A DNA stretch of 64,000 nucleotides from Undaria pinnatifida (GCA_012845835.1 JABAKD010000010.1:13052973-13116972); one strand, 5' to 3'. Positions 36,501-47,874 are shown, counted from the stretch's first letter. Numbers and translations: made by a program. The notes: generated by a model from the letters alone, not told the origin.

Positions 36501-36680
36501 TTTGCTGGTTACCTGGGCACTAGGTACTTGACTCTGCGCTACCAGTCGCCGCGATGCTTTCGGTGCGGATTGGAAGCAGACATTGAGTCCCTCAAGACGC
36601 ACCACCATGAATGCGCTGCACCCCTGCCTGCGGATGCCACCGGGGATGCCGCAGAGAACAGTGGCGGCGTGAGCACGTAG
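28724..36680 (+). CDS. APTX: Aprataxin-like HIT-domain DNA repair protein, 7 exons, 499 aa
   Basis: Proposed exons are 28724-28968, 29811-30513, 31557-31643, 32709-32830, 33377-33489, 34007-34079 and 36524-36680. They sum to 1500 nt with every junction in phase, ending in TAG. Residues 1 to about 295 are low-complexity and basic, including a 76-residue unit repeated in tandem. The HIT domain runs from about residue 297 to 447. It contains [11 protein letters not shown] (family consensus D-x-x-PKA-x-x-H-L-L), GYHAIPS, then [13 protein letters not shown] with the paired catalytic histidines H399 and H401, and [11 protein letters not shown]2HC zinc finger follows: C459, C462, H474 or H475, C478. 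Aprataxins remove 5'-AMP from abortive DNA ligation intermediates in the nucleus; this role is inferred from the family. There is no FHA domain. The histidine triad starts with Pro (P-L-H-M-H). The intron after exon 5 is modelled GC-AG because only that keeps frame and family residues. The start ATG is the least certain part. Confidence 0.9.
29823..30290 (+). repeat. 228-bp in-frame tandem duplication in aprataxin exon 2
   Basis: The segment beginning GAGACCAACCCGGAACGAG at 29823 recurs at 30051, a spacing of 228 bp or exactly 76 codons. The two copies differ by only a few bases. Each encodes an Arg/Lys patch, a Ser/Pro/Ala stretch, a second basic patch and short A-R-S-A motifs. The second copy trails into extra degenerate A-R-S-A repeats. 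The frame is preserved, consistent with translation. Confidence 0.9.
34985..35070 (+). repeat. Family I fragment inside aprataxin intron 6
   Basis: CCCGACATGGGTACAAAACA, CTTGGAGTTAGA and TTTAGGAGTTGGGAAGGGGT match the second half of the 54.3-kb copy. Confidence 0.7.
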
Positions 36681-36699
36681 GAGCTGGACGAGTTGCCCG

Positions 36700-37420
36700 G
36701 GCATACAGTAGTATGGTAGTGGGTAAGGCGTGGGAACGGAAGGACCAGCCCCTTGTGGCGCAACCATGGGCAGCCGCGGGAAGAGCACACAGTGATTAGA
36801 CGATGAGACCGAGCATGCTCTGACACAGTTAGGGGGAAAGACGGAGACAGGGCGTAAGATTATACAGTATTGAGGCAGAGGGGTAAGGAGACGGGGCATG
36901 GTATATGGTACGTATATACGGTAGTAGGACCGGAGGCAAAGAAGCCCCGGGGACTATACAATCGAGGAGAAGGCACGGGAAGCCGGCTTGGATCAGGCGT
37001 GGGACCGCGCGCACATGTGTCGGAAGGAAGAAAGGACCCCAGGCATAATGTTGTGCGGTAAGTAGCGGAAAAGGAGGCAAAGAGGCCGGGCATTCTATTT
37101 GACGTTATAGGCGAAGATCGGGGGAAGGAGGGAAGGAGACGGGGTTTAACGTTGTGCCATACGGCAATGGGAAAGGAACCGAGGAGACGGGGCGTAGAGC
37201 TATATGATAGTGGCGCAGGGAGCAAGGAGACGGGAGATATTGCATGTTAGCGGGGAGGCAGGGAAGGAGACGGGGCGCAATGTTATACGGTGGTGGGAAA
37301 AGCGTGGGAAGCCGGTTTTGAGCACTCTCCTGTGATACAATAGGAGGCAGCCGCGGAAAAAACATGTGGGAAGGAACCAAGGAGATTAGACACGACATGA
37401 TCGTGGAGATCGAGGCAGAT
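36700..37420. repeat. Degenerate purine-rich minisatellite after aprataxin
   Basis: A core like GGAAGGAGACGGGGC followed by a TTATACGGTAGTGGG-type segment recurs at irregular 50-65 bp spacing. The minus strand is open over long stretches, but this follows from the repeat composition. Confidence 0.7.
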
Positions 37421-38782
37421 ATACGGGGAACACCGTTCGTTCTTGATGAGGAGTGATCGTTGTATTTGTATAAAGATACAGCTAGCAGTGACAACGAACG
37501 GTTGTTTGATGATATTACGGGCCCGTCTAAACCAGGGAAAAAAAACAAACAAAAAAACGGAAAGCAGAATTAAGAAATAATAGCCGAGTTTCATTGGTCA
37601 GATCCAGCAGAAACTAGCAGTAGTAGTAGAAGTCCCGACAAACCCGTTTTGCTTGTTCATTTTTCTTAATCCCAAAACCATTTAAAAAAAAAACGAAAAT
37701 GGGGTAAAAAAAAACGGAAAATGGGATAAAAGCAGCGCCAAGAGGAACCTAGGGTGACCGGTTCGCAGGCGCACGGTGGGTGGGGAAGTGCGTGAGGCCG
37801 CCACGGTGTTTGTCCACCGTCGAAGTCAGCACATATGGGAAGGTCAAGTACCAAGGGGTGGCTATGCAAGAAACCAAGGGGTCAGAACGTGACTGTGGCG
37901 ATATATTTTTCGATGCGAGGGTGCCACCCAGTAGTCCAACGGCTGCCGAGAAGCAACCATGACCAGTACACAACTTATAGAGCACTCCTGGGGGAGCGAG
38001 TTGGACCGCGAGCACCGCCTACGCTCACAGGGGTGCCTCGGGTGGGCGAGTTGGGTGGGTTCGGCTGCGTCGTTGGGTGCATTCGCCGCGAATCGGTGTG
38101 CTGTAGCGGTTGAATTATTCTGTCAAGTTGCACCGCGAGTTTTTTAGCGTGGAAGATCAACAATTTCTGGATGTTTTTTTCTTCATTCAGTTTTTCTTTT
38201 ATGTCGTTCGGAATGAACATGCTTTTTTTTTCACCAAAAAACAAAAGGATCTTCCTTTTTTCGTTTTTTTCGTTCTTGGTGTTTTCCTCGTTTGGACGGG
38301 CCCTTAGGGGGGGGCTCAATGATAGGATGGCTACATCGTAGTGGGACATCGGGGTGGCGGGATTTGTTCCGGTCTATTTGACCGCGCCTACTTTCTCCCC
38401 GAGCGCACTCGTTGCCTCGTTGCACCCGGGAGGAGCTTAATGTATATATCATGCATTTGTTTTGCTACTTGTAACTCCACTACTCCACTACTGTTCGCCC
38501 AACGGGTAAGCCTGCTACGCTTCGAGGTACAAGAAACACGCTCAATCGTGTTTTTGCTTCATATCAGCGCACCAATTGATCAGAGCACAAACGGCTCGCA
38601 ACACGTCACGAGGCTGTTCAGTCTAGGATCAAGATATTCTAGATATTCCTTCCTGGAAGAGTGACACCTGGTACCATAGTGCTTTCAGGGGTTTCAATCA
38701 TGGTGCTTTTTGAAAAAGATGCCGCAAAAAATATTTTTAACGATCTTCTGAACAGTTTGATAACTTAATTTCACGTCTGTAT
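37421..38782. other. No confident gene
   Basis: Short open frames only. One (37780-37962 +) has an acidic, exon-like composition but no splice or family support. Confidence 0.35.
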
Positions 38783-39560
38783 ATATTATAAAAACAAAAA
38801 TACACTCCAGCTGTGAGATTGGAGATTTTGTCGAAACTCATGTTTGCAAGCTGTGTGTGATACTTCGATCGCGCGTATTACTGGGTGTGTGTCCTCATCA
38901 AGAATATAGGACGGCCACTCCCCTTGGAACTACAGTGTAGCTCGTACCAGGGTCAACAGGGTGATGATAGTCAGTCTGTGCGCGGAAACGATAAAACCCG
39001 TTTTTGAGGGGGACACAATCTGACAACTGTGGAAGGAAATGCATCGGTTTATCAAGTGTATCCTGTAAGTCGTATAACCGGTGAGGGGAGGGCGGAGTTT
39101 TTAAGAGCGTGGGGGCCTGGGTTTGAACAAGAGGGAGCGGGGGGGGGGAGGGGGGACGGGCGGGGCAACTCAATCCGTGCGTGGAAACTATAATCCTTTA
39201 AGGGGATAAATCTGACGGTCTTGGAAGGAATGCTATGCACCAGTTTATTATGAGTATCCTGTAAGTCATACAACCAGTGAGGAGAGAGCGGCGTGTTCGA
39301 GGGGGTGGGTGGGTGGGGGGGGGCAAAGGGTTTTTAACAGCTTTAGGTCGCATAGATGTAGGGGTTTGCTATACGCGTCGTGCTAGGTCTAGGCGATGGT
39401 GCAGGTGGTGGGGAAAGAGGGGGCGTTGGGGGGGGGGGGTTGAATTGGAGCAGCGGCGGAGGGGGGGGGTTTCAACAGGTTTAGGACGGATTTATGTAGG
39501 GGCTTGCTATACGTGTGGTGCTAGGTCAAGGCGATGGCCGAATTTGCAGGATGAAATGTC
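38783..39560 (-). repeat. Family A C-tract repeat, copy 8 (inverted)
   Basis: The + strand reads ACACTCCAGCTGTGAGATTG, then the complement of the 3' module, then G tracts at about 39141-39150, 39316-39322 and 39430-39439. Gly-rich ORFs here are artefacts. Confidence 0.85.
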
Positions 39561-40271
39561 TGATGATGTAGTGCGGTAGAATCGCTGTTTCTGCAGTTTG
39601 ATGTAATGCCTCGGGTTACAATGACCTGGAGCCTGGCATGATGAACTGGTTTTGAATAGAAAGAAGATCCTCGCTATGCGTAGCGTCTGATCGAGCCGGG
39701 GCCGCTTTGCGCACCACGAGCCGAAGGCTCTCGGTGCGGCTCCCCGAGGGCCGCCGGAGGGTAAAATCTGGTCATTACATGCGTAGTAAATTATATTGGG
39801 TAAAAGATACTCGCGATGTGCGTCTTACACGCTCCTTTCACCCTCTCGCAGTAGGCGGGCATCAGGGGTCATTTTGGCGCACATAAACACTACAACATAC
39901 TGGCACGAAGTAAAAGCGGCACAAAGGCAAATATGAAAACGGAAACGAAAACAAAACAACCGAATCGCCTATAATGATCAAGTGATCGTGGACGAACAGT
40001 TGGCTCAGGGTGAGCATCGCTCAGACTCCCAAGCTTCCCCATCCACTTGGCATACTCATGAAAGAAAACATAGCTGTATTAGAGCACGTTGGGACAGAGT
40101 CCCGCGCCGTCAGAGTCGGACCAAGAACAAGACTGACAGGCTGTGTGCGATGTTCTACCGCAGCAGTGCACCAGCAATTCGATATACCCCGGAAGCATCT
40201 ACCCTAAGTTTGAGAATGACAATGTGATCTACCTGATTGAATGATGACTGTTTCGAGAGTCTTGAGCCGGT
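39561..40271. other. No gene seen
   Basis: An imperfect hairpin (CACGAGCC / GGCTCTCGGTG) lies at about 39713-39738. Confidence 0.4.
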
Positions 40272-40775
40272 GTGCCGAATGTCGAGCATTTATATGGGAG
40301 AAGGGGGGTCTTAAAAACATTGATACACCTAATGCGAAAAAGACGTTACAATGTGCAATTCAAAAAAATAGAAATCGCCTGCGTCGAAAAACAACCTAAA
40401 CAAAAAGTGGCCGATGGCGAGACAGGCCCAAAAAAGAATTCGGCTACGTACAGTATACGGCGAAACGAAGCCAAAAAAGCATTCCCCTACGGCAAAGTGA
40501 CGAGAACAAAAAAGTCGATGACGGCTAAACAGGACAGACAGGGAAGCCGAGACTATCGACCACTCTACAAAACATCCCAGAATTTTCGGGACAGCGGAGC
40601 GCGAGAAGAACCTCAGCGGGCCCTCGATCTTGACGCTTGGACCGTTAGGGCAGACTCCGGACGACTGAAAAGCCGTTCAAATATATATGGGGAAAATGGC
40701 GACAAGTTCGAACACACCGGGACGCGCCTCATTGGAAGGACGCATCGACCTGGGAATGGGAGCCTGAAGCAGTAG
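40272..40775 (+). CDS. Doubtful basic ORF, 167 aa
   Basis: This is an open frame rich in Lys and Arg with no recognisable motif. It lies upstream of the copia RT fragment, where gag or integrase would be expected, but shows no CCHC knuckle and no integrase motif. It could be chance. Confidence 0.12.
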   Translation: MPNVEHLYGRRGVLKTLIHLMRKRRYNVQFKKIEIACVEKQPKQKVADGETGPKKNSATYSIRRNEAKKAFPYGKVTRTKKSMTAKQDRQGSRDYRPLYKTSQNFRDSGAREEPQRALDLDAWTVRADSGRLKSRSNIYGENGDKFEHTGTRLIGRTHRPGNGSLKQ

Positions 40776-41237
40776 CAACGTCTGCAGCTTAGCTACGTTG
40801 TCTCCGACGGAAGCCACCTCTGAGACTACCACAGGTACTTCGTGTTCAACGTATTATACTAGTACTCGTTCATTGTCTCATCAGCTACGCGTACATCCCT
40901 GCGACCTCACCATCACGCCCGTCAACTTGTCAACGATTACCTCTCCCGTCAGCTGCCCATCATCCACCACAGTGCCGCCGTCATCACCACGATCATCAAG
41001 GTATTAACGGCAAACGAAAATGGCACGTTGAGCAGATCAGGATGCGGAACCTTCTGCGGATCAAGACATGGATCAAACGTCTTCAACAGCACTACCATCA
41101 CTATCAACATCATCGTCAGCAAACCTGGCGGCAGCCACATCAGCCTCATTACTACTACATACAGCAAAGGCGGCTTCAGCACGGCTAGCGGCAGCCACTG
41201 CATCAGTTTCAGCAGCTCCGTTTGCTTCATCACAAGC

Positions 41238-41335
41238 GTAACCCCTTTAGAGCCCCCAAACCCCTCCCTATATTATTTCCAAGCAGTTTTGTCCCCCAAA
41301 ACGGGTTTCCAATCGTAACGGCGTTAAGCTTCATC
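41238..41335 (+). repeat. Family I fragment
   Basis: AACCCCTTTAGAGCCCCCAA through AAAACGGGTTTCCAATCG matches 54256-54345. Confidence 0.7.
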
Positions 41336-41369
41336 GGCTGCTTCAGTTGTAACATCTTCCATAAATACA

Positions 41370-43260
41370 ACAACTTCATGGTATACGTCTACTACGCGGA
41401 CGACAACTCCATCAAAAACAAGAAGCCGGACGCAATCCTCACCCCCTACGTCGACGGCCTGGTGCTTGCTGGAGGCGACAAGGCCGTGCTCAAGATATTA
41501 AAGGTGAAGCTAATTAGCCGCTTTGCTACAACGGACATGGGAAACATCTCGCTGATACTCGGCATGTAAGTCACCCGTAACCGCGAAATCGGGACACTCA
41601 CCATCTCTCAGACAGACTACATCAGGTCCGTGCTCGAAAAGTACGGAATGGGAGGGGGCCGTGAGCACGCCCGGAGCAGAAGAGGAACTGTCACTCGACC
41701 AGCCAGAGGCAGTTTTCTTGACGACTCAGAAAATCAACGGTATCAAGCAATCACAGACTTGTTAACGTGCCTGGCTCAAGTCTCACTACGACATTCTCGA
41801 TGGCGTCAACCAACTTGCGAGGACCATGCCAAAGCCATCAAAAACACACATGTGGGCGGCCAAGCACGCTCTTTTATTACCTTGCCGACACGATCAACTT
41901 CGACCTCACGCACAAGAAAGGGGGCTTACCCTAGCCGCGTTTTCGGACGCTCACTGGGGAAACAACTCAGACAACGGCAAGTCTATCATCGTATATTCAG
42001 ATGATGCCCAACGACTGAGTGATCTTTAAGGCCACGGGGAATCGCACAAGAATATTTGGAGTAGGAACTCATATGGAGGCATTTCGCGTACACGTATAAA
42101 ACCACTTGAAAGTAAACTATGGCATCTGCAAATAAGATCTTTGTTTCGATATTTTAGAAAAAATGCAGCAAAGATCCAATAGTGTACAGAGCTTTTCAGG
42201 TGCTTTTTAGCCATTTTTTGGACTCCATAATTAACCACCCCTTTTTCGAGTGTCCCTCTCCTTTTCTCCAAAGACCTACGCCAGAAAAAAAAAGAGAGCT
42301 ATATCATCCGCCTGGTGAGCAGCGAGTTTTTGGCGAAAATCGTTTTTTCATCGGTGACGTACCCATTGAGTTAGGCTCCCGCGCATGAATCAAAGTATTT
42401 CAGCGATTTCGGTAGCTTTTTTTTATGTTGCTGGCTTGCAAGTTCGAACTCACAAAAACATATCGTGAGTCGCTTCTGCCTGCCTACGACTACTGTCTGG
42501 CGCACCCAACGTCGTCATACACCCCATCAGGAGCCTCCCTCAATTTCGCGGGTCGTAGTTGCTTGTGGGGAGCTGTAACTGCCCGCTAGTGAAGTGCATA
42601 CGTTCTGTTGGGGGTCGTTTTTTGTCTCGTTTTGTGTACCTCAAATTTCGACCACTACAGTACCTCAAAGTCGAGGTGTGGACCTTTGAGCAAGAGGGAC
42701 ACCGATCTGAAGAGACTCACAGCATCTGTGGATTAAGCCCTTTTTTCGTAGGTTTCCGGGTCGTCTGTGTTTCTACGAACCAGCCGAAGCTCTATAAACG
42801 CAGCGTGTTAAGCTATCCATGTGTTTTACTGTTCCGGTAAAAAATCTAGATATTAGAGTTACCGAAAAACCGGGGACCAGGGGATGCTTCGCCCCCCCCG
42901 TGGCCTTAAGGTGGGTCTTCAAGCAATCGCGGCCCAGTCAACAATGGAAGCAGAACTTGTCGCAGCAGCACTAGCGATGAAATAGGCAATCTATTGCGCT
43001 AACATGATGAAAGAGCTCGGATTCGAAAATGCACTCAAGCACGTTCTCCTGAACATCGACAACACGTCAGCTCTGCATGTGCCGGGGACCACCCACTCAG
43101 TTTTTTTTGCGTGCAAAGCACGTGTGGCTCTACGACATTTTACGTCCGGGAAATCGTGCAGGAACGCAAGGTTATTATCCACTACGTGCCGACCGAGGAC
43201 AACATCTCTCGGCTCGACCCCCATAGTCTTACCTGCCTACCCATAGTACAGGCCAATCAG
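41370..43260 (+). pseudogene. Ty1/copia retrotransposon remnant: RT end and RNase H
   Basis: The C-terminal part of a copia reverse transcriptase starts near 41380. ILTPYVDGLVLAGG sits where active elements have Y-V-D-D, so the second catalytic Asp is Gly. TTDMGNISLILGM then meets a stop at 41567, followed by readable IGTLTISQTDYIRSVLEKYG. After a frameshift, YLADTINFDLTHKKGG and AFSDAHWGNNSDNGKS (RNase H) follow. The match resumes at about 42911 with LQAIAAQSTMEAELVAAALA, an in-frame stop, ANMMKELGF, LLNIDNTSALHV and, in another frame, REIVQERKVIIHYVPTEDN. About 0.9 kb of unrelated DNA interrupts RNase H. The element is dead. Confidence 0.85.
42015..42900. other. Insertion interrupting copia RNase H
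   Basis: The copia frame is lost after the G-K-S segment near 41990-42010 and resumes near 42905, with about 0.9 kb of unrelated sequence between. No terminal inverted repeat or ORF of note was seen inside. It may be a nested element or replacement DNA. Confidence 0.5.
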
Positions 43261-43533
43261 AAGGCTCCATTTAGGCCTTTTTTTTTCTACACAGTCCCTC
43301 CCCATAGTACACCATAGTACAGGCCAATCAGCGAGCGACACGGGGGTTGTGCTCGGCGCAACTCTGGTAAACCCCCATGTCTTACCTGCCTACCCATAGT
43401 ACAGGCCAATCAGAAGGCTACATTTAGGCCTTTTTTTTTCTACACAGTCCCTCCCCATAGTACACCATAGTACAGGCCAATCAGCGAGCGACACGGGGGT
43501 TGTGCTCGGCGCAACTCTGGTAGTACAAGTATT
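43228..43533. repeat. 153-bp tandem duplication after the copia RNase H
   Basis: CTTACCTGCCTACCCATAGT at 43228 recurs at 43381 and the copies are almost identical through GCGCAACTCTGGTA. Each copy includes TACAGGCCAATCAG twice. It begins within the decayed C-terminal coding part of the copia element. Confidence 0.9.
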
Positions 43534-43875
43534 AATAGTAGTGCTGCTGTAGTACTGCTGTGGTCGGCTCTGCCCAAGCGGCGCCCCAGCGGCGGCGGCG
43601 TACCTCAAACGCACAAAAACATGAGGCAAATACATGTTGTCCACGCCTGCCGTAGGGCGGTCTTTGTGGCGCTGCCAAGCGCTGCTGCTATTCGCCCGGG
43701 ATGGAATTCAGCGTGTGGTCGCTCCTCCTGCTCCTGTCGGAAGGCCAGCAGGGAAGCAGAATCGAGCGGGTGCGGGCAAGCCAGGACCTCCATCCCAGGC
43801 CGACAAGAGACGCAAGATCATGGAGACGAAACGGCATGATAGCCGGTCAGATATGGCTTTTCGTTTCCTGCGCAG

Positions 43876-44193
43876 ATGGCGGAGGTAGGAGGAGCCAGCA
43901 TTTCATCGCAAGCTGCCGGAGCTGCTGGTGCTGATGTGTCAGGCGCTTCTTCGGCGGCGGGTGCTAAGCGGCGGAACCAGCACTGCCGTACGTGCGGGCA
44001 CAAGATGCGAGTCGGAGCCTTCAAATGTCACCACAACCAGTTCTTGTCATCTCCAGGTCCCATTTGCACCGTGCCAGAGAGTCGACGCCGCGTCAAAGTC
44101 AACCCGATTGCCACCAGGCCCATCCGGATGTTCGATAGCGCGTGTCACTGCGTCGGGGATGATGCTTACCCGGGGGGATGCAGCTCGAAGTAG
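43876..44193 (+). CDS. Cys/His-rich ORF, 105 aa
   Basis: The ATG directly follows a strong acceptor-like CCTGCGCAG. After a Ser/Ala/Gly-rich start it encodes HCRTCGHKMRVGAFKCHHNQ, resembling a zinc knuckle or ribbon, then further Cys residues. It could be the N-terminal part of the C2H2 ORF at 44688. It lies just after the copia remnant. Confidence 0.3.
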   Translation: MAEVGGASISSQAAGAAGADVSGASSAAGAKRRNQHCRTCGHKMRVGAFKCHHNQFLSSPGPICTVPESRRRVKVNPIATRPIRMFDSACHCVGDDAYPGGCSSK

Positions 44194-44509
44194 GTGGACC
44201 ATAAGTCTACGTCAATGAAAGGGTTCGCGTTTGTTAGCGAGAGCACGTACCTCGAGGACATGGTTGTCTCGGGCAGCTCATTTTCGTGGCCACAGGGTAG
44301 GCGCGTTGTGCAGGCATGCGTTTATGGATGTAGCTTGAGGGAGCATGTAGTGGCATGATCTCGGTTGTACTCGGGGCTCTACTTTTTTGTGATTCTTGAA
44401 CAAAATAAATAAATACATTGACACAAGGGCACTCCAAAAAAAAATCCGTAACCCTATGTCCCTTTTTTTCATTTTGGACCGGCCGGGGGGGGGGGGGGCT
44501 CTCAGTACA

Positions 44510-44690
44510 CTAATTCCTACATAAAATCCAAGCAACACTAATTCCCATACTAAAAAATTGATTTGATATTAGACTGTGGGTGCTGGCGGATCTGGCGGCA
44601 GAGAAGATCTAGGGTCAGCTAAGAGTCCGGATATAGGTAAACGCAGGTGGGAGTCCAGTGACACTACCATGGTCCAATCGCCTCAGTAAC
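44510..44690. other. Non-coding spacer before the C2H2 ORF
   Basis: A G12 tract at about 44486-44498 precedes it. No promoter, repeat or ORF is visible apart from the possible acceptor at 44680-44687. Confidence 0.5.
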
Positions 44691-45152
44691 TCTGAAATCG
44701 GCACTTGAGGGTACGACGAGTTCACCGTGTACCAATGCGCCGCTGAAGTGCATACTCTGCGACGACCACTGGGAGTGGAAATACTCTATGAAAAGCCATG
44801 TGGACGCACTGCACGCCGGAGACATCATGATGAGGAAGGAAGACGCGGCTGGCCGAGCGTTTCTCGAAAGCATCATCGTCAGCGAAGATGAGAAGAAAGC
44901 TGTGAGCGCAAGCCTACAAAAGGATCTGAAACGAACGGCTAGAGCACGTGGCGGTGCTGGAACAACCACGGTGGTAATTCGTGGGAAAGGCGAGGGGAGA
45001 GCCAAAGGAGGGAAGGGCAGCAAAAGTCCCGTCGACGACTCCAGCGATACGAGCGAAGGTAGCGACGGTGATAGCGACAACGAGGACGGAGACGAGGATG
45101 AGGGCGAGGGAGAGGACGAGGAGGACGAAGACGACGAGGAGGGAAACGAATA
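44688..45152 (+). CDS. C2H2 zinc-finger ORF with acidic tail
   Basis: Reading from a possible acceptor (CGCCTCAG at 44680-44687), the frame encodes CILCDDHWEWKYSMKSHVDA followed by L-H, a C-x2-C-x12-H-x4-H finger. A Lys/Arg/Ala/Gly linker and a long Asp/Glu/Gly-rich tail follow, then TAG at 45150. Such fingers bind DNA or RNA. The setting next to a copia remnant suggests a transposon-derived or domesticated gene. An acidic second ORF follows at 45223. Confidence 0.45.
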
Positions 45153-45222
45153 GGAGGGGGCGGCCGGTGGGGCCGCCGGGGGGGCGGCCGGGGGGGCTGC
45201 CCTTTCGGTACCCAGTCGGTTT

Positions 45223-45453
45223 ATGAAAAGGAAAAAACGGAGGAACGGGCAAGGAGAATCGGAGGAGGAAGAAGAGGAGGAGGAGGAGGAGGAGGAGGAG
45301 GAGGAAGAGGAGGAGGAGGAGGAGGACATAGAACAAGAGGGAGGGGGGGCAGCCGGGGAGACGACCGGGGGGGTTGCCTCTAACGTAATTTCGGGAGTAA
45401 GTAGGGCCGGTCGGGTTAGGATTCAAAAAAGGCGTTTCGAACAAGTAGAGTGA
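45223..45453 (+). CDS. Glu-rich ORF ending in a basic S-R-A-G-R-V motif
   Basis: The ORF encodes KRKKRRNGQGESEEE, then a poly-Glu run from a (GAG/GAA)n microsatellite at about 45257-45330, and ends SRAGRVRIQKRRFEQVE. It follows the zinc-finger ORF in another frame after a G-rich stretch. It may be the same gene, separated by an intron or a G-run frameshift. Confidence 0.3.
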   Translation: MKRKKRRNGQGESEEEEEEEEEEEEEEEEEEEEEDIEQEGGGAAGETTGGVASNVISGVSRAGRVRIQKRRFEQVE

Positions 45454-46214
45454 GACGCGGAATAATAGTGCAGCCCTGCCGGGGGCGGGGAGAGGGAAGG
45501 TCACTTGCGGCGAAACGCCGGAATGTTTCCGCGTCTGCACGCAGCGACTGTATGTAACGGCCGAACTTGGCAAGGGAGGGTTGCAAGCTTGAGGCCGGAG
45601 GCGGGGAGCAAGGGGATGAAGTACTACTAGTCTACAGCAATCATCATCGCAATTGTCTGTGGCTCAAGTTACTTGCAAGTCGGGCATTCTAAACTCATGC
45701 TGGGTGTAGCGTTGTGTGACGAGGATTTCTAGGTAAATTAATGTGGAAAGCAAGCGACAAAGTATCGACAACACTTGACAACACCGAACAATATTTGACA
45801 AAACAGGGCAACAACCAACGACAACAGCCCAAAAGCACGATGTACTTTGTTTAATCGCTCTGGACATGTCGTTGCGACAATGCATGGGTGCTATCTTGCT
45901 GACCAACCATCGACAACAAGCCTAAAACCAAAGTTACTTTCCGAAAAAAAAAACTTTTTTTTCAGACGGCTGACCCGGGGGGGGGGACATAGGGTCCGGA
46001 TTTTTTTTTTCGGAGTGCCCTTGATTGACACAGATTTTATTTTCGTTCGTTCTTGGCTCTCCTCTTGGCCACTGCTGTATTCCACGTCGATCGTTCTACG
46101 TGGCATCTCATGGGGTAGACGACATCAAGCGCTTCAATCCGATACCCTGTTTGCCGACGTACTCCCATTTGATCAAAAAAAGTTATACAACATTTACTGC
46201 CTGTAGTTGTGACC
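45454..46214. other. No gene seen
   Basis: Poly(A)/poly(T) and G9 runs at 45945-46010. ACAACA-rich sequence lies at 45755-45835. Confidence 0.4.
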
Positions 46215-46325
46215 TTTTACACGTTCATTTTTTGTTTTTATTTTTATTTTTATCTTTGTTTTTATTTGTTTTCTTATTTTGTTTTTGTTTTTTGTTTTTG
46301 TTTTTGTTTTTGTTTATTTCGTATT
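46215..46325. repeat. (TTTTTR)n tract
   Basis: Hexamer-like TTTTTG/TTTTTA repeats span about 100 bp. A (CA)9 run follows at about 46541-46558. Confidence 0.9.
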
Positions 46326-46869
46326 TCTCTCTTCCAATGTATTTCTGTTGCTGACGTATGTATGTTGTGCCTGTCGTACCCAGTACTAGGGCATGACATT
46401 GCGTTGTCGAATGCATTACGATGCATTATCTCTGTGTCGTGGCTTGTGACCACAGAGCTGATCTTTCTAGGGTGAAGAATCAGTACGGACAATGGGTGTG
46501 CTGGATGTCGACGAGTAGAAAAACGGTTTAATGTGAAGAACACACACACACACACACACGTACGTGCCGTTGACCAAAAAATTCGGTCAAAGAAAAATAT
46601 CGCGCTTCGCGCGAAAATAATTCAAATATCAGGCCAGGTAAGACCATGGGGGGCGAGCCGCGGTGGCGGTAGAGCTTTCGGAAACATTGTCCGTTTTTAT
46701 CGCTGATCCAGCTCGTACGTACTAGACTATAGTCTACAGCTTATATATGTAGCATAATAATTAAGTATTATTGCTGTATCGTAGCTAACAAGCTTAGATT
46801 AGATTAGATACAGATTAGGTACGGAGGGTACGCCCGGTACTATATTGTGAGGAAGTAATAAAGTTGTCG

Positions 46870-47400
46870 AGCTCTCGAAATCCATCGGGTACATTCCAGC
46901 GCGAAATAAAGCAGGACAGAGCACGGCATAATATTATGGTGGCGGCCTCTTGCTAACATTGCTGCTTGCTGATTGCTGACAGGGGTCTCTGAGTCCAACC
47001 CGAATGAAAAACACTAGCCAATCTGATCCCAGTAGGTACCTCTAGCGCGCCTGAGGAGGGCGCGATCGAGGTGAAAGAGCAGTGAAGTCTGCTGGATAAT
47101 ACACGAAGGGCGCTGTACTTCGAAGAAGTGGTGAAGTTAGGGGGCTCTCGAAATCCGTCGGGTATATCTTCCGCGCGAAATAGAGCAGGACACAAACTAT
47201 AACAAGAGAAGGGCATGTGGTATTAATAGTGGCTTCTTGCCATCATTGCTGCTTGCTGGTCTATGAATCCAACCCGAACGAAAAAACACTAAAGAATCGG
47301 ATCCCAGGAGGCACCCAGGGCGCCCGAAGAGGGCGTGATCAAGGTGAAAGATTAGTGAAATCTGCTGGATCATACACACGAACGCTGCTGCACGTGCACA
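46870..47400 (+). repeat. Diverged tandem duplication, 283-bp offset
   Basis: GCTCTCGAAATCCATCGGGT at 46871 pairs with GCTCTCGAAATCCGTCGGGT at 47154. CATTGCTGCTTGCTG, TCCAACCCGAATGAAAAA and AAATCTGCTGGATCATACAC-type blocks follow in both. Confidence 0.85.
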
Positions 47401-47687
47401 AAGTTTGTTTGCAGGCACTACTCTGTGGCTGTTCGATACGGAGTGCCACTTTAAACCAAAGTACAGTTTACGTTTACTCATTAATATTGATACAAAAGTA
47501 TTCTTATATTTACGTCAAAATAGGTAAGCCAAGGGAGTTCGACAGGTTCTCGTTGCGTTATGGTTGGTTCTATTACCACTGCTCCTGTGCTCTGTGCGCC
47601 GTGTCCTGCTGCTGCTGCTGGCCGCTGCTGCTCGTGCTGCTACTGCTTGTAGTGCAGTTGTTCAAGAGCGACGGTAAGCCATTCTAG

Positions 47688-47824
47688 TCCCCGAGGAGGC
47701 CACGCTGTGCCAGGCCAGGCCAGCAGAGAGGCATGCCTTCGAGCCCTCGCATGAAGAACAAGACCAGTTCTTCCTCGCCCGAGAGCTACTTCCGAGCGCA
47801 GTACGAGAGCGTTTGCAAGGAGAG
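47688..47824 (+). CDS. Candidate internal exon, unknown protein
   Basis: CATTCTAG precedes and GAG|GTACGA follows an open 137-nt segment encoding PEEATLCQARPAERHAFEPS and then HEEQDQFFLARELLPSAVRE. The amphipathic helix-like composition looks protein-like. A second possible donor is AG|GTGACC at about 47847. No homologous family is recognised. Confidence 0.4.
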
Positions 47825-47874
47825 GTACGAGTACAAGTACAAGTAGGTGACCGCCAATCCAATGGCATTGTCGA

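Noticed and set aside
36306-37594. Chain of minus-strand ORFs with repeated L-G-S-F-P-like segments
   Set aside because: The repeat period arises from a degenerate purine-rich minisatellite, frames change between units, and the first ORF overlaps the aprataxin last exon.
44664-45573. Minus-strand Ser/Pro/Leu-rich ORFs of about 220 aa
   Set aside because: They shadow the acidic GAG/GAC-rich coding region on the + strand, which has a zinc finger.
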